From NCBI GenBank assembly GCA_033782935.1, contig JAWQEG010000630.1, positions 2,760,501 through 2,824,500 of the forward strand: a stretch of 64,000 nt of DNA, in the 5' to 3' direction. The position numbers and the translations under genes were made by a program. This stretch comes from Petrolisthes cinctipes (Eukaryota; Arthropoda; Malacostraca; Decapoda; Porcellanidae). This document shows, piece after piece, positions 37,226 to 51,800 of this stretch (position 1 is the first letter of the stretch; every line of letters starts with the position of its first letter). A model generated the notes under the pieces. That model was not told where the DNA came from. It worked only from the letters and a program-made list of their open reading frames with translations, and did no database searches.

Positions 37226-39206
37226 GTACCCGTTTATATCTCAAATTCAGGCTCAAAACGCCCGAAAATTCGATATTTTTGGGTCCCAGAAGCGATCTGT
37301 ACATGCCTACTCCATGTTAGAGTATTTTAAATATACAGGCCCAAAACATGCTAAAAATCGATATTATAGGTGCACAAACTCGATATGTGCATGCATCTTC
37401 TGTACCCGTTTATATCTCAAATTCAGGCTCAAAACACCCGAAAATTCGATATTTTTGGGTCCCAGAAGCGTACTTTACATGCCTACTCCGTGTTAGAGTA
37501 TTTTCACAATACAGGCCCAAAACATGCTGAAAATCGATATTTTGGGTGCCCAAAGTCGATATGTGCATGCATCTTCTGTACCCGTTTACATCCCAAATTC
37601 AGGTTTAAAACACTTGAAAATTCGATATTTTTGGGTCACAGAAGCGACCTGTACATGCCTACTCCTTGCTAGAATGTTTTCAAGATACAGACCCAAACCA
37701 TAATTAAAATCGATATTTTATGTGCAAAAAGTCGATATGTGCATGCATCTTCAGTACCCGTTTATATCTCAAATTCAGGCTCAAAACACCCGAAAATTCA
37801 ATATTTTTGGGTCCCAGAAGCGATGTGCACATGTCTACTCAGTGCTAGAATTTTTTCAAAATATAGGCTCGAAACATGCTAAAAATCGATATTTAATGTG
37901 TCCAAAGTCGATATGTGCATGCATCTTCTGTAGCCGTTTATATCTCAAATTCAGGCTCAAAACACCCGAAAATTCGATATTTTTGGGTCCCAGAAGCGAT
38001 CTGTACATGCCTACTCCGTGTTAGAGTATTTTCAAAATACAGGCCCAAAACATGCTGAAAATCTATATTTTAGGTGCACAAAGTCAATATGTGTATGCAT
38101 CTTCTGTATCTGTTTATATCCCAAATTCAGGCTCAAAACACCCTAAAATTCTACATTTTTGGGTTCCAGATGCGATCTGTACATGCCTACTCAGTGCTAG
38201 AATATTTTCAAAATGTAGGCCCAAAACTTGCTAAAAATCGATATTTTGGGTGCCCAAAGTCGATATGTGCATGCATCTTCTGTATCTGTTTATATCCCAA
38301 ATTCAGGCTCAAAACACCCTAAAATTCTACATTTTTGGGTCCCAGAAGTGATCTGTACATGCCTACTCAGTGCTAGAATGTTTTCAAAATATACGCCCAA
38401 AACATGCTAAAAATCGATATTTTAGGTGCCCAAAGTCGATATGTCAATGCATCTTCTGTACCCGTTTATATCTCAAATTCAGGCTCAAAACACACGAAAA
38501 TTCGATATTTTTGTGTCCCAGAAGCGATCTGTACATGCCTACTCCGTGTTAGAGTATTTTTAAAATACAAACTCAAAATATGCTCCAAATCGATATTTTG
38601 GGTGCCCAAAGTCAATATGTGCATGCATCTTCTTTACCCGTTTATATCCCAAATTCAGGTTCAAAACACTCTAAAATTCGATATTTTTGGGTTCCAGATG
38701 CGATCTGTACATGCCTACTCAGTGCTAGAATATTTTCAAAATGTAGGCCCAAAACTTGCTAAAAATCGATATTATGGGTGCCCAAAGTCGATATGTGCAT
38801 GCATCTTCTGTACCCGTTTATATCTCAAAATCAGGCTCAAAACTCCCGAAAATTCGATATTTTTTGGTCCCAGAAGCGATCTGTACATGCCTACTCCGTG
38901 TTAGAGTATTTTCAATATACAGGCCCAAAACATGCTGAAAATCGATATTTTAGTTGCCCAAAGTCAATATGTGTATGCATCTTCTGTACCCGTTTATATC
39001 CCAAATTAAGGCTCAAAACACCCGAAAATTCGATATTTTTGGGTCCCAGAAGCGATCTGTACATGCCTACTCAGTGCTAGAATATTTTCAAGATATGGGC
39101 CCAAAACAGGGTAAAAATTGATATTTTAAGTGCCTAAAGTCGATATGTGCATGCATCTTCTGTACCCGTTTATATCTCAAATTCAGGCTCAATACACCCT
39201 AAAATT
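33600..39206 (+). repeat. 6.3-kb long-range segment, copy 2 (four monomers shorter)
   Basis: Paralogue of 18,130-24,440. Its start lies in a chimeric monomer: the part before about 33,620 matches a different block, and the part after matches 18.15 kb (CTCAAAATATGCTACAAATCG variant). It lacks monomers near 34.3, 35.0 and 37.2 kb and has one extra near 38.2 kb. Its right part is included in the first 3,872-bp unit. Confidence 0.85.
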
Positions 39207-41097
39207 CGATATTTTTGGGTCCTAGAAGCGATCTGTACATGCCTACTCCGTGTTAGAGTATTTTCAAAATACAGGCCCAAAACATGCTGAAAATCGATAT
39301 TTTAGGTGCCCAAAGTCAATATGTGTATGCATCTTCTGTATCCGTTTATATCCCAAATTTAGGCTCGAAACACCCGAAAATTCGATATTTTTGGGTCCCA
39401 GAAGCGATCTGTACATGCCTACTCCTTGCTAGAATGTTTTCAAGATACAGACCCAAAACATAATCAAAATCGATATTTTAGGTGCAAAAAGTCGATATGT
39501 TCATGGATCTTCAGTACCCGTTTATATCTCAAATTCAGTCTCAAAAAACCCGAAAATTCAACATTTTTGGGTCCCAGAAGCGATCTGTACATGCCTACTC
39601 AGTGCTAGAATGTTTTCAAAATATAGGCTCAAAACATGCTAAAAATCGATATTTAATGTGTCCAAAGTCGATATGTGCATGCATCTTCTGTACCCGTTTA
39701 TGTCTCAAATTCAAGCTTAAAACACCCGAAAATTCGATATTTTTGGGTCCCAGAAGCGATGTGTACATGCTTACTCAGTGCTATATTTTTTTCAATGTAT
39801 GGACCCAAATCATTCTAAAAATCGATATTTTAGGTGCCCAAAGTCGATATGTGCATGCATCTTCTGTACACGTTTATATCTCAAATTCAGACTTAAAACA
39901 CACAAAAATTCGATATCTAAGTGTCCCAGAAGCGATCTGTAGATGCCTACTCCGTGTTAGAGTATTTTCAAAATACAGGCCCAAAACATGCTCAAAATCG
40001 ATATTTTAGGTGCCCAAAGTCGATATGTGCATGCATCTTCTTTACCCGTTTATATCCCAAATTAAGGTTCAAAACACTCTAAAATTCGATATTTTTGGGT
40101 CCCAGAAGCGATCTGTACATGCCTACTCCGTGTTAGAATATTTTCAAAATACAGGCCCAAAACATGCTGAAAATCAATATTTTAGGTGCCCAAAGTCGAT
40201 ATGTGCATGCATCTTCTGTACCCGTTTATATCTCAAATTCAGGTTCAGAACACCCGAAAATTCGATATTTTTGGGTCCCAGAAGCGATCTGTACAAGCCT
40301 ACTCCGTGTTAGATTATTTTCAATATACAGCCACAACACATGCTGAAAATCGATATTTTAGGAGCCCAAAGTCAATATGTGTATGCATCTTCTGTACCCG
40401 TTTATTTCCCAAATTCAAGCTCAAAACACCCGAAAATTCGATATTTTTTGGTCCCAGAAGAGAACTGTACATGCCTACTCAGTGCTAGAATATATTGAAG
40501 ATATGGGCCCAAAACATGCTAAAAATCGATATTTTAGGTGCCCAAAGTCGATATGTACATTCATCTTCTGTACCCGTTTATATCTCAAATTCAGGCTCAA
40601 AATACCCGAAAATTCGATATTTTTGGGTCCCAGAAGCGATCTGTACATGCCTACTCAGTGCTAGAATGTTTTCGAAATATAGGCTCAAAACATGCTAAAA
40701 ATCGATATTTTAGGTGTCCAAAGTCGATATGTGCATGCATCTTCTATACCCGTTTATATCTCAAATTCAGGCTCAAAACACCCGAAAATTCGATATTTTT
40801 GGGTCCCAGAAGCGATCTGTACATGCCTACTCAGTGCTAGAATATATTGAAGATATGGGCCCAAAACATGCTAAAAATCGACATTTTAGGTGCCCAAAGT
40901 CGATATGTGCATTCATTTTCTGTACCCGTTTACATCCCAAATTCAGGTTTAAAACACTCGAAAATTTGATATTTTTGGGTCACAGAAGCGATCTGTACAT
41001 GCCTACTCCTTGCTAGAATGTTTTAAAGATACAGTCCCAAAACATAATCAAAATCGATATTTTAGGTGCAAAAAGTCGATATGTGCATGCATCTTCA
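37226..41097 (+). repeat. 3,872-bp HOR (22-mer), copy 1
   Basis: Exactly 22 x 176 bp. The match with the next copy starts after a T/A difference at 37,225/41,097, in CTTCTGTACC versus CTTCAGTACC. The unit carries CAAAACGCCCG (37,252), CATGTTAGAGTATTTTAAATATAC, GCGTACTTTACATG, GTCAATGCATC, CAGGGT and TCGATATCTAAGTG (39,909) as markers. An internal fusion near 39,893 joins a 30.7-kb-type monomer to a 36.4-kb-type monomer. Confidence 0.93.
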
Positions 41098-44000
41098 GTA
41101 CCCGTTTATATCTCAAATTCAGGCTCAAAACGCCCGAAAATTCGATATTTTTGGGTCCCAGAAGCGATCTGTACATGCCTACTCCATGTTAGAGTATTTT
41201 AAATATACAGGCCCAAAACATGCTAAAAATCGATATTATAGGTGCACAAACTCGATATGTGCATGCATCTTCTGTACCCGTTTATATCTCAAATTCAGGC
41301 TCAAAACACCCGAAAATTCGATATTTTTGGGTCCCAGAAGCGTACTTTACATGCCTACTCCGTGTTAGAGTATTTTCACAATACAGGCCCAAAACATGCT
41401 GAAAATCGATATTTTGGGTGCCCAAAGTCGATATGTGCATGCATCTTCTGTACCCGTTTACATCCCAAATTCAGGTTTAAAACACTTGAAAATTCGATAT
41501 TTTTGGGTCACAGAAGCGACCTGTACATGCCTACTCCTTGCTAGAATGTTTTCAAGATACAGACCCAAACCATAATTAAAATCGATATTTTATGTGCAAA
41601 AAGTCGATATGTGCATGCATCTTCAGTACCCGTTTATATCTCAAATTCAGGCTCAAAACACCCGAAAATTCAATATTTTTGGGTCCCAGAAGCGATGTGC
41701 ACATGTCTACTCAGTGCTAGAATTTTTTCAAAATATAGGCTCGAAACATGCTAAAAATCGATATTTAATGTGTCCAAAGTCGATATGTGCATGCATCTTC
41801 TGTAGCCGTTTATATCTCAAATTCAGGCTCAAAACACCCGAAAATTCGATATTTTTGGGTCCCAGAAGCGATCTGTACATGCCTACTCCGTGTTAGAGTA
41901 TTTTCAAAATACAGGCCCAAAACATGCTGAAAATCTATATTTTAGGTGCACAAAGTCAATATGTGTATGCATCTTCTGTATCTGTTTATATCCCAAATTC
42001 AGGCTCAAAACACCCTAAAATTCTACATTTTTGGGTTCCAGATGCGATCTGTACATGCCTACTCAGTGCTAGAATATTTTCAAAATGTAGGCCCAAAACT
42101 TGCTAAAAATCGATATTTTGGGTGCCCAAAGTCGATATGTGCATGCATCTTCTGTATCTGTTTATATCCCAAATTCAGGCTCAAAACACCCTAAAATTCT
42201 ACATTTTTGGGTCCCAGAAGTGATCTGTACATGCCTACTCAGTGCTAGAATGTTTTCAAAATATACGCCCAAAACATGCTAAAAATCGATATTTTAGGTG
42301 CCCAAAGTCGATATGTCAATGCATCTTCTGTACCCGTTTATATCTCAAATTCAGGCTCAAAACACACGAAAATTCGATATTTTTGTGTCCCAGAAGCGAT
42401 CTGTACATGCCTACTCCGTGTTAGAGTATTTTTAAAATACAAACTCAAAATATGCTCCAAATCGATATTTTGGGTGCCCAAAGTCAATATGTGCATGCAT
42501 CTTCTTTACCCGTTTATATCCCAAATTCAGGTTCAAAACACTCTAAAATTCGATATTTTTGGGTTCCAGATGCGATCTGTACATGCCTACTCAGTGCTAG
42601 AATATTTTCAAAATGTAGGCCCAAAACTTGCTAAAAATCGATATTATGGGTGCCCAAAGTCGATATGTGCATGCATCTTCTGTACCCGTTTATATCTCAA
42701 AATCAGGCTCAAAACTCCCGAAAATTCGATATTTTTTGGTCCCAGAAGCGATCTGTACATGCCTACTCCGTGTTAGAGTATTTTCAATATACAGGCCCAA
42801 AACATGCTGAAAATCGATATTTTAGTTGCCCAAAGTCAATATGTGTATGCATCTTCTGTACCCGTTTATATCCCAAATTAAGGCTCAAAACACCCGAAAA
42901 TTCGATATTTTTGGGTCCCAGAAGCGATCTGTACATGCCTACTCAGTGCTAGAATATTTTCAAGATATGGGCCCAAAACAGGGTAAAAATTGATATTTTA
43001 AGTGCCTAAAGTCGATATGTGCATGCATCTTCTGTACCCGTTTATATCTCAAATTCAGGCTCAATACACCCTAAAATTCGATATTTTTGGGTCCTAGAAG
43101 CGATCTGTACATGCCTACTCCGTGTTAGAGTATTTTCAAAATACAGGCCCAAAACATGCTGAAAATCGATATTTTAGGTGCCCAAAGTCAATATGTGTAT
43201 GCATCTTCTGTATCCGTTTATATCCCAAATTTAGGCTCGAAACACCCGAAAATTCGATATTTTTGGGTCCCAGAAGCGATCTGTACATGCCTACTCCTTG
43301 CTAGAATGTTTTCAAGATACAGACCCAAAACATAATCAAAATCGATATTTTAGGTGCAAAAAGTCGATATGTTCATGGATCTTCAGTACCCGTTTATATC
43401 TCAAATTCAGTCTCAAAAAACCCGAAAATTCAACATTTTTGGGTCCCAGAAGCGATCTGTACATGCCTACTCAGTGCTAGAATGTTTTCAAAATATAGGC
43501 TCAAAACATGCTAAAAATCGATATTTAATGTGTCCAAAGTCGATATGTGCATGCATCTTCTGTACCCGTTTATGTCTCAAATTCAAGCTTAAAACACCCG
43601 AAAATTCGATATTTTTGGGTCCCAGAAGCGATGTGTACATGCTTACTCAGTGCTATATTTTTTTCAATGTATGGACCCAAATCATTCTAAAAATCGATAT
43701 TTTAGGTGCCCAAAGTCGATATGTGCATGCATCTTCTGTACACGTTTATATCTCAAATTCAGACTTAAAACACACAAAAATTCGATATCTAAGTGTCCCA
43801 GAAGCGATCTGTAGATGCCTACTCCGTGTTAGAGTATTTTCAAAATACAGGCCCAAAACATGCTCAAAATCGATATTTTAGGTGCCCAAAGTCGATATGT
43901 GCATGCATCTTCTTTACCCGTTTATATCCCAAATTAAGGTTCAAAACACTCTAAAATTCGATATTTTTGGGTCCCAGAAGCGATCTGTACATGCCTACTC

Positions 44001-44969
44001 CGTGTTAGAATATTTTCAAAATACAGGCCCAAAACATGCTGAAAATCAATATTTTAGGTGCCCAAAGTCGATATGTGCATGCATCTTCTGTACCCGTTTA
44101 TATCTCAAATTCAGGTTCAGAACACCCGAAAATTCGATATTTTTGGGTCCCAGAAGCGATCTGTACAAGCCTACTCCGTGTTAGATTATTTTCAATATAC
44201 AGCCACAACACATGCTGAAAATCGATATTTTAGGAGCCCAAAGTCAATATGTGTATGCATCTTCTGTACCCGTTTATTTCCCAAATTCAAGCTCAAAACA
44301 CCCGAAAATTCGATATTTTTTGGTCCCAGAAGAGAACTGTACATGCCTACTCAGTGCTAGAATATATTGAAGATATGGGCCCAAAACATGCTAAAAATCG
44401 ATATTTTAGGTGCCCAAAGTCGATATGTACATTCATCTTCTGTACCCGTTTATATCTCAAATTCAGGCTCAAAATACCCGAAAATTCGATATTTTTGGGT
44501 CCCAGAAGCGATCTGTACATGCCTACTCAGTGCTAGAATGTTTTCGAAATATAGGCTCAAAACATGCTAAAAATCGATATTTTAGGTGTCCAAAGTCGAT
44601 ATGTGCATGCATCTTCTATACCCGTTTATATCTCAAATTCAGGCTCAAAACACCCGAAAATTCGATATTTTTGGGTCCCAGAAGCGATCTGTACATGCCT
44701 ACTCAGTGCTAGAATATATTGAAGATATGGGCCCAAAACATGCTAAAAATCGACATTTTAGGTGCCCAAAGTCGATATGTGCATTCATTTTCTGTACCCG
44801 TTTACATCCCAAATTCAGGTTTAAAACACTCGAAAATTTGATATTTTTGGGTCACAGAAGCGATCTGTACATGCCTACTCCTTGCTAGAATGTTTTAAAG
44901 ATACAGTCCCAAAACATAATCAAAATCGATATTTTAGGTGCAAAAAGTCGATATGTGCATGCATCTTCA
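41098..44969 (+). repeat. 3,872-bp HOR (22-mer), copy 2
   Basis: Second unit. All markers recur at exactly +3,872 bp with no indel. In the stretches compared base by base, and in all conceptual translations, I found no difference from copies 1 and 3. Confidence 0.93.
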
Positions 44970-47900
44970 GTACCCGTTTATATCTCAAATTCAGGCTCAA
45001 AACGCCCGAAAATTCGATATTTTTGGGTCCCAGAAGCGATCTGTACATGCCTACTCCATGTTAGAGTATTTTAAATATACAGGCCCAAAACATGCTAAAA
45101 ATCGATATTATAGGTGCACAAACTCGATATGTGCATGCATCTTCTGTACCCGTTTATATCTCAAATTCAGGCTCAAAACACCCGAAAATTCGATATTTTT
45201 GGGTCCCAGAAGCGTACTTTACATGCCTACTCCGTGTTAGAGTATTTTCACAATACAGGCCCAAAACATGCTGAAAATCGATATTTTGGGTGCCCAAAGT
45301 CGATATGTGCATGCATCTTCTGTACCCGTTTACATCCCAAATTCAGGTTTAAAACACTTGAAAATTCGATATTTTTGGGTCACAGAAGCGACCTGTACAT
45401 GCCTACTCCTTGCTAGAATGTTTTCAAGATACAGACCCAAACCATAATTAAAATCGATATTTTATGTGCAAAAAGTCGATATGTGCATGCATCTTCAGTA
45501 CCCGTTTATATCTCAAATTCAGGCTCAAAACACCCGAAAATTCAATATTTTTGGGTCCCAGAAGCGATGTGCACATGTCTACTCAGTGCTAGAATTTTTT
45601 CAAAATATAGGCTCGAAACATGCTAAAAATCGATATTTAATGTGTCCAAAGTCGATATGTGCATGCATCTTCTGTAGCCGTTTATATCTCAAATTCAGGC
45701 TCAAAACACCCGAAAATTCGATATTTTTGGGTCCCAGAAGCGATCTGTACATGCCTACTCCGTGTTAGAGTATTTTCAAAATACAGGCCCAAAACATGCT
45801 GAAAATCTATATTTTAGGTGCACAAAGTCAATATGTGTATGCATCTTCTGTATCTGTTTATATCCCAAATTCAGGCTCAAAACACCCTAAAATTCTACAT
45901 TTTTGGGTTCCAGATGCGATCTGTACATGCCTACTCAGTGCTAGAATATTTTCAAAATGTAGGCCCAAAACTTGCTAAAAATCGATATTTTGGGTGCCCA
46001 AAGTCGATATGTGCATGCATCTTCTGTATCTGTTTATATCCCAAATTCAGGCTCAAAACACCCTAAAATTCTACATTTTTGGGTCCCAGAAGTGATCTGT
46101 ACATGCCTACTCAGTGCTAGAATGTTTTCAAAATATACGCCCAAAACATGCTAAAAATCGATATTTTAGGTGCCCAAAGTCGATATGTCAATGCATCTTC
46201 TGTACCCGTTTATATCTCAAATTCAGGCTCAAAACACACGAAAATTCGATATTTTTGTGTCCCAGAAGCGATCTGTACATGCCTACTCCGTGTTAGAGTA
46301 TTTTTAAAATACAAACTCAAAATATGCTCCAAATCGATATTTTGGGTGCCCAAAGTCAATATGTGCATGCATCTTCTTTACCCGTTTATATCCCAAATTC
46401 AGGTTCAAAACACTCTAAAATTCGATATTTTTGGGTTCCAGATGCGATCTGTACATGCCTACTCAGTGCTAGAATATTTTCAAAATGTAGGCCCAAAACT
46501 TGCTAAAAATCGATATTATGGGTGCCCAAAGTCGATATGTGCATGCATCTTCTGTACCCGTTTATATCTCAAAATCAGGCTCAAAACTCCCGAAAATTCG
46601 ATATTTTTTGGTCCCAGAAGCGATCTGTACATGCCTACTCCGTGTTAGAGTATTTTCAATATACAGGCCCAAAACATGCTGAAAATCGATATTTTAGTTG
46701 CCCAAAGTCAATATGTGTATGCATCTTCTGTACCCGTTTATATCCCAAATTAAGGCTCAAAACACCCGAAAATTCGATATTTTTGGGTCCCAGAAGCGAT
46801 CTGTACATGCCTACTCAGTGCTAGAATATTTTCAAGATATGGGCCCAAAACAGGGTAAAAATTGATATTTTAAGTGCCTAAAGTCGATATGTGCATGCAT
46901 CTTCTGTACCCGTTTATATCTCAAATTCAGGCTCAATACACCCTAAAATTCGATATTTTTGGGTCCTAGAAGCGATCTGTACATGCCTACTCCGTGTTAG
47001 AGTATTTTCAAAATACAGGCCCAAAACATGCTGAAAATCGATATTTTAGGTGCCCAAAGTCAATATGTGTATGCATCTTCTGTATCCGTTTATATCCCAA
47101 ATTTAGGCTCGAAACACCCGAAAATTCGATATTTTTGGGTCCCAGAAGCGATCTGTACATGCCTACTCCTTGCTAGAATGTTTTCAAGATACAGACCCAA
47201 AACATAATCAAAATCGATATTTTAGGTGCAAAAAGTCGATATGTTCATGGATCTTCAGTACCCGTTTATATCTCAAATTCAGTCTCAAAAAACCCGAAAA
47301 TTCAACATTTTTGGGTCCCAGAAGCGATCTGTACATGCCTACTCAGTGCTAGAATGTTTTCAAAATATAGGCTCAAAACATGCTAAAAATCGATATTTAA
47401 TGTGTCCAAAGTCGATATGTGCATGCATCTTCTGTACCCGTTTATGTCTCAAATTCAAGCTTAAAACACCCGAAAATTCGATATTTTTGGGTCCCAGAAG
47501 CGATGTGTACATGCTTACTCAGTGCTATATTTTTTTCAATGTATGGACCCAAATCATTCTAAAAATCGATATTTTAGGTGCCCAAAGTCGATATGTGCAT
47601 GCATCTTCTGTACACGTTTATATCTCAAATTCAGACTTAAAACACACAAAAATTCGATATCTAAGTGTCCCAGAAGCGATCTGTAGATGCCTACTCCGTG
47701 TTAGAGTATTTTCAAAATACAGGCCCAAAACATGCTCAAAATCGATATTTTAGGTGCCCAAAGTCGATATGTGCATGCATCTTCTTTACCCGTTTATATC
47801 CCAAATTAAGGTTCAAAACACTCTAAAATTCGATATTTTTGGGTCCCAGAAGCGATCTGTACATGCCTACTCCGTGTTAGAATATTTTCAAAATACAGGC

Positions 47901-48841
47901 CCAAAACATGCTGAAAATCAATATTTTAGGTGCCCAAAGTCGATATGTGCATGCATCTTCTGTACCCGTTTATATCTCAAATTCAGGTTCAGAACACCCG
48001 AAAATTCGATATTTTTGGGTCCCAGAAGCGATCTGTACAAGCCTACTCCGTGTTAGATTATTTTCAATATACAGCCACAACACATGCTGAAAATCGATAT
48101 TTTAGGAGCCCAAAGTCAATATGTGTATGCATCTTCTGTACCCGTTTATTTCCCAAATTCAAGCTCAAAACACCCGAAAATTCGATATTTTTTGGTCCCA
48201 GAAGAGAACTGTACATGCCTACTCAGTGCTAGAATATATTGAAGATATGGGCCCAAAACATGCTAAAAATCGATATTTTAGGTGCCCAAAGTCGATATGT
48301 ACATTCATCTTCTGTACCCGTTTATATCTCAAATTCAGGCTCAAAATACCCGAAAATTCGATATTTTTGGGTCCCAGAAGCGATCTGTACATGCCTACTC
48401 AGTGCTAGAATGTTTTCGAAATATAGGCTCAAAACATGCTAAAAATCGATATTTTAGGTGTCCAAAGTCGATATGTGCATGCATCTTCTATACCCGTTTA
48501 TATCTCAAATTCAGGCTCAAAACACCCGAAAATTCGATATTTTTGGGTCCCAGAAGCGATCTGTACATGCCTACTCAGTGCTAGAATATATTGAAGATAT
48601 GGGCCCAAAACATGCTAAAAATCGACATTTTAGGTGCCCAAAGTCGATATGTGCATTCATTTTCTGTACCCGTTTACATCCCAAATTCAGGTTTAAAACA
48701 CTCGAAAATTTGATATTTTTGGGTCACAGAAGCGATCTGTACATGCCTACTCCTTGCTAGAATGTTTTAAAGATACAGTCCCAAAACATAATCAAAATCG
48801 ATATTTTAGGTGCAAAAAGTCGATATGTGCATGCATCTTCA
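44970..48841 (+). repeat. 3,872-bp HOR (22-mer), copy 3
   Basis: Third unit. The periodic match runs on to 48,875, where ACACCCG replaces ACGCCCG. The periodic region is therefore 11,650 bp, or 3.01 units. Downstream the array returns to a monomer order like 22.4 kb (offset 26,382). Confidence 0.92.
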
Positions 48842-51800
48842 GTACCCGTTTATATCTCAAATTCAGGCTCAAAACACCCGAAAATTCAATATTTTTGGGT
48901 CCCTAAAGCGATGTGTACATGCCTACTCAGTGCTTGAATGTTTTCAAGATACAGACCCAAAACATGCTAAAAATCGATATTTAATGTGTCTAAAGTCAAT
49001 ATGTGCATGCATCTTCTGTACCCGTTTATATCTCAAATTCAGGCTCAAAACACCCGAAAATTCGATATTTTTGGGTCCCAGAAGCGATCTGTACATGCCT
49101 ACTCCGTGTTAGAGTATTTTCAATATACAGGCCCAAAACATGCTAAAAATCGATATTATAGGTGCACAAACTCGATATGTGCATGCATCTTCTGTACCCG
49201 TTTATATCTCAAATTCAGGCTCAAAACACCCGAAAATTCGATATTTTTGGGTCCCAGAAGCGTACTTTACATGCCTACTCCGTGTTAGAGTATTTTCACA
49301 ATACAGGCCCAAAACATGCTGAAAATCGATATTTTGGGTGCCCAAAGTCGATATGTGCATGCATCTTCTGTACCCGTTTACATCCCAAATTCAGGTTTAA
49401 AACACTTGAAAATTCGATATTTTTGGGTCACAGAAGCGACCTGTACATGCCTACTCCTTGCTAGAATGTTTTCAAGATACAGACCCAAACCATAATCAAA
49501 ATCGATATTTTAGGTGCAAAAAGTCGATATGTGCATGCATCTTCAGTACCCGTTTATATCTCAAATTCAGGCTCAAAACACCCGAAAATTCAATATTTTT
49601 GGGTCCCAGAAGCGATGTGCACATGTCTACTCAGTGCTAGAATTTTTTCAAAATATAGGCTCGAAACATGCTAAAAATCGATATTTAATGTGTCCAAAGT
49701 CGATATGTGCATGCATCTTCTGTACCCGTTTATATCTCAAATTCAGGCTCAAAACACCCGAAAATTCGATATTTTTGGGTCCCAGAAGCGATCTGTACAT
49801 GCCTACTCCGTGTTAGAGTATTTTCAAAATACAGGCCCAAAACATGCTGAAAATCTATATTTTAGGTGCACAAAGTCAATATGTGTATGCATCTTCTGTA
49901 TCTGTTTATATCCCAAATTCATGCTCAAAACACCTTAAAATTCTACATTTTTGGGTCCCAGAAGTGATCTGTACATGCCTACTCAGTGCTAGAATGTTTT
50001 CAAAATATACGCCCAAAACATGCTAAAAATCGATATTTTAGGTGCCCAAAGTCGATATGTCAATGCATCTTCTGTACCCGTTTATATCTCAAATTCAGGC
50101 TCAAAACACACGAAAATTCGATATTTTTGTGTCCCAGAAGCGATCTGTACATGCCTACTCCGTGTTAGAGTATTTTTAAAATACAAACTCAAAATATGCT
50201 CCAAATCGATATTTTGGGTGCCCAAAGTCAATATGTGCATGCATCTTCTTTACCCGTTTATATCTCAAATTCAGGTTCAAAACACTCTAAAATTCGATAT
50301 TTTTGGGTTCCAGATGCGATCTGTACATGCCTACTCAGTGCTAGAATATTTTCAAAATGTAGGCCCAAAACTTGCTAAAAATCGATATTTTGGGTGCCCT
50401 AAGTCGATATGTGCATGCATCTTCTGTACCCGTTTATATCTCAAAATCAGGCTCAAAACTCCCGAAAATTCGATATTTTTGGGTCCCAGAAGCGATCTGT
50501 ACATGCCTACTCCGTGTTAGAGTATTTTCAATATACAGGCCCAAAACATGCTGAAAATCGATATTTTAGTTGCCCAAAGTCAATATGTGTATGCATCTTC
50601 TGTACCCGTTTATATCCCAAATTAAGGCTCAAAACACCCGAAAATTCGATATTTTTGGGTCCCAGAAGCGATCTGTACATGCCTACTCAGTGCTAGAATA
50701 TTTTCAAGATATGGGCCCAAAACAGGGTAAAAATTGATATTTTAAGTGCCTAAAGTCGATATGTGCATGCATCTTCTGTACCCGTTTATATCTCAAATTC
50801 AGTCTCAATACACCCTAAAATTCGATATTTTTGTGTACCAGAAGCGATCTGTACATGCCTACTCCGTGTTAGAGTATTTTCAAAATACAGGCCCAAAATA
50901 GGCTCAAAATCGATATTTTGGGTGCCCAAACTCGATATGTAAATGCATCTTCTGTACCCGTTTATATCCTAAATTCAGGTTTAAAACACTCGAAAATTTC
51001 TATATTTTTGGGTCACAGAAGCGATTTGTACATGCCTTCTCCTTGCTAGAATGTTTTCAAGATACAGACCCAAAACATAATCAAAATCGATATTTTAGGT
51101 GTAAAAAGTCGATATGTGCATGCATCTTCAGTACCCGTTTATATCTCAAATTCAGGCTCAAAATATCCGAAAATTCAACATTTTTGGGTCCCAGAAGCGA
51201 TCTGTACATGCCTACTCAGTGCTAGAATGTTTTCAAAATATAGGCTCAAAACATGCTAAAAATCGATATTAAATGTGTCCAAAGTCGATATGTGCATGCA
51301 TCTTCTGTACCCGTTTATATCTAAAATTAAGACTCAAAACACCCGAAAATTCGATATTTTTGGGTTCCAGAAGCGATCTGTACATGCTTACTCAGTGCTA
51401 GAGTATTTTCAAAATACAGGCCCAAATCAGGCTAAAAATCGATATTTTAGGTGCACAAAGTCGATATGTGCATGCATCTTCTGTACTCGTTTATATCTCA
51501 AATTCAGGCTCAAAAAACCCGAAAATTCGATATTTTTGGGTCCCAGAAGCGATCTGTACATGCCTACTCCGTGTTAGAGTATTTTCAAAATACAGGCCCA
51601 AAACATGCTGAAAATCAATATTTTAGGTGCTCAAAGTCGATATGTGCATGCATCTTCTGTACCCGTTTATATCTCAAATTCAGGTTCAGAACACCCGAAA
51701 ATTCGATATTTTTGGGTCCCAGAAGCGATCTGTACATGCCTAGTCCGTGTTAGAGTATTTTCAATATACAGGCCCAAAACATGCTGAAAATCGATATTTT

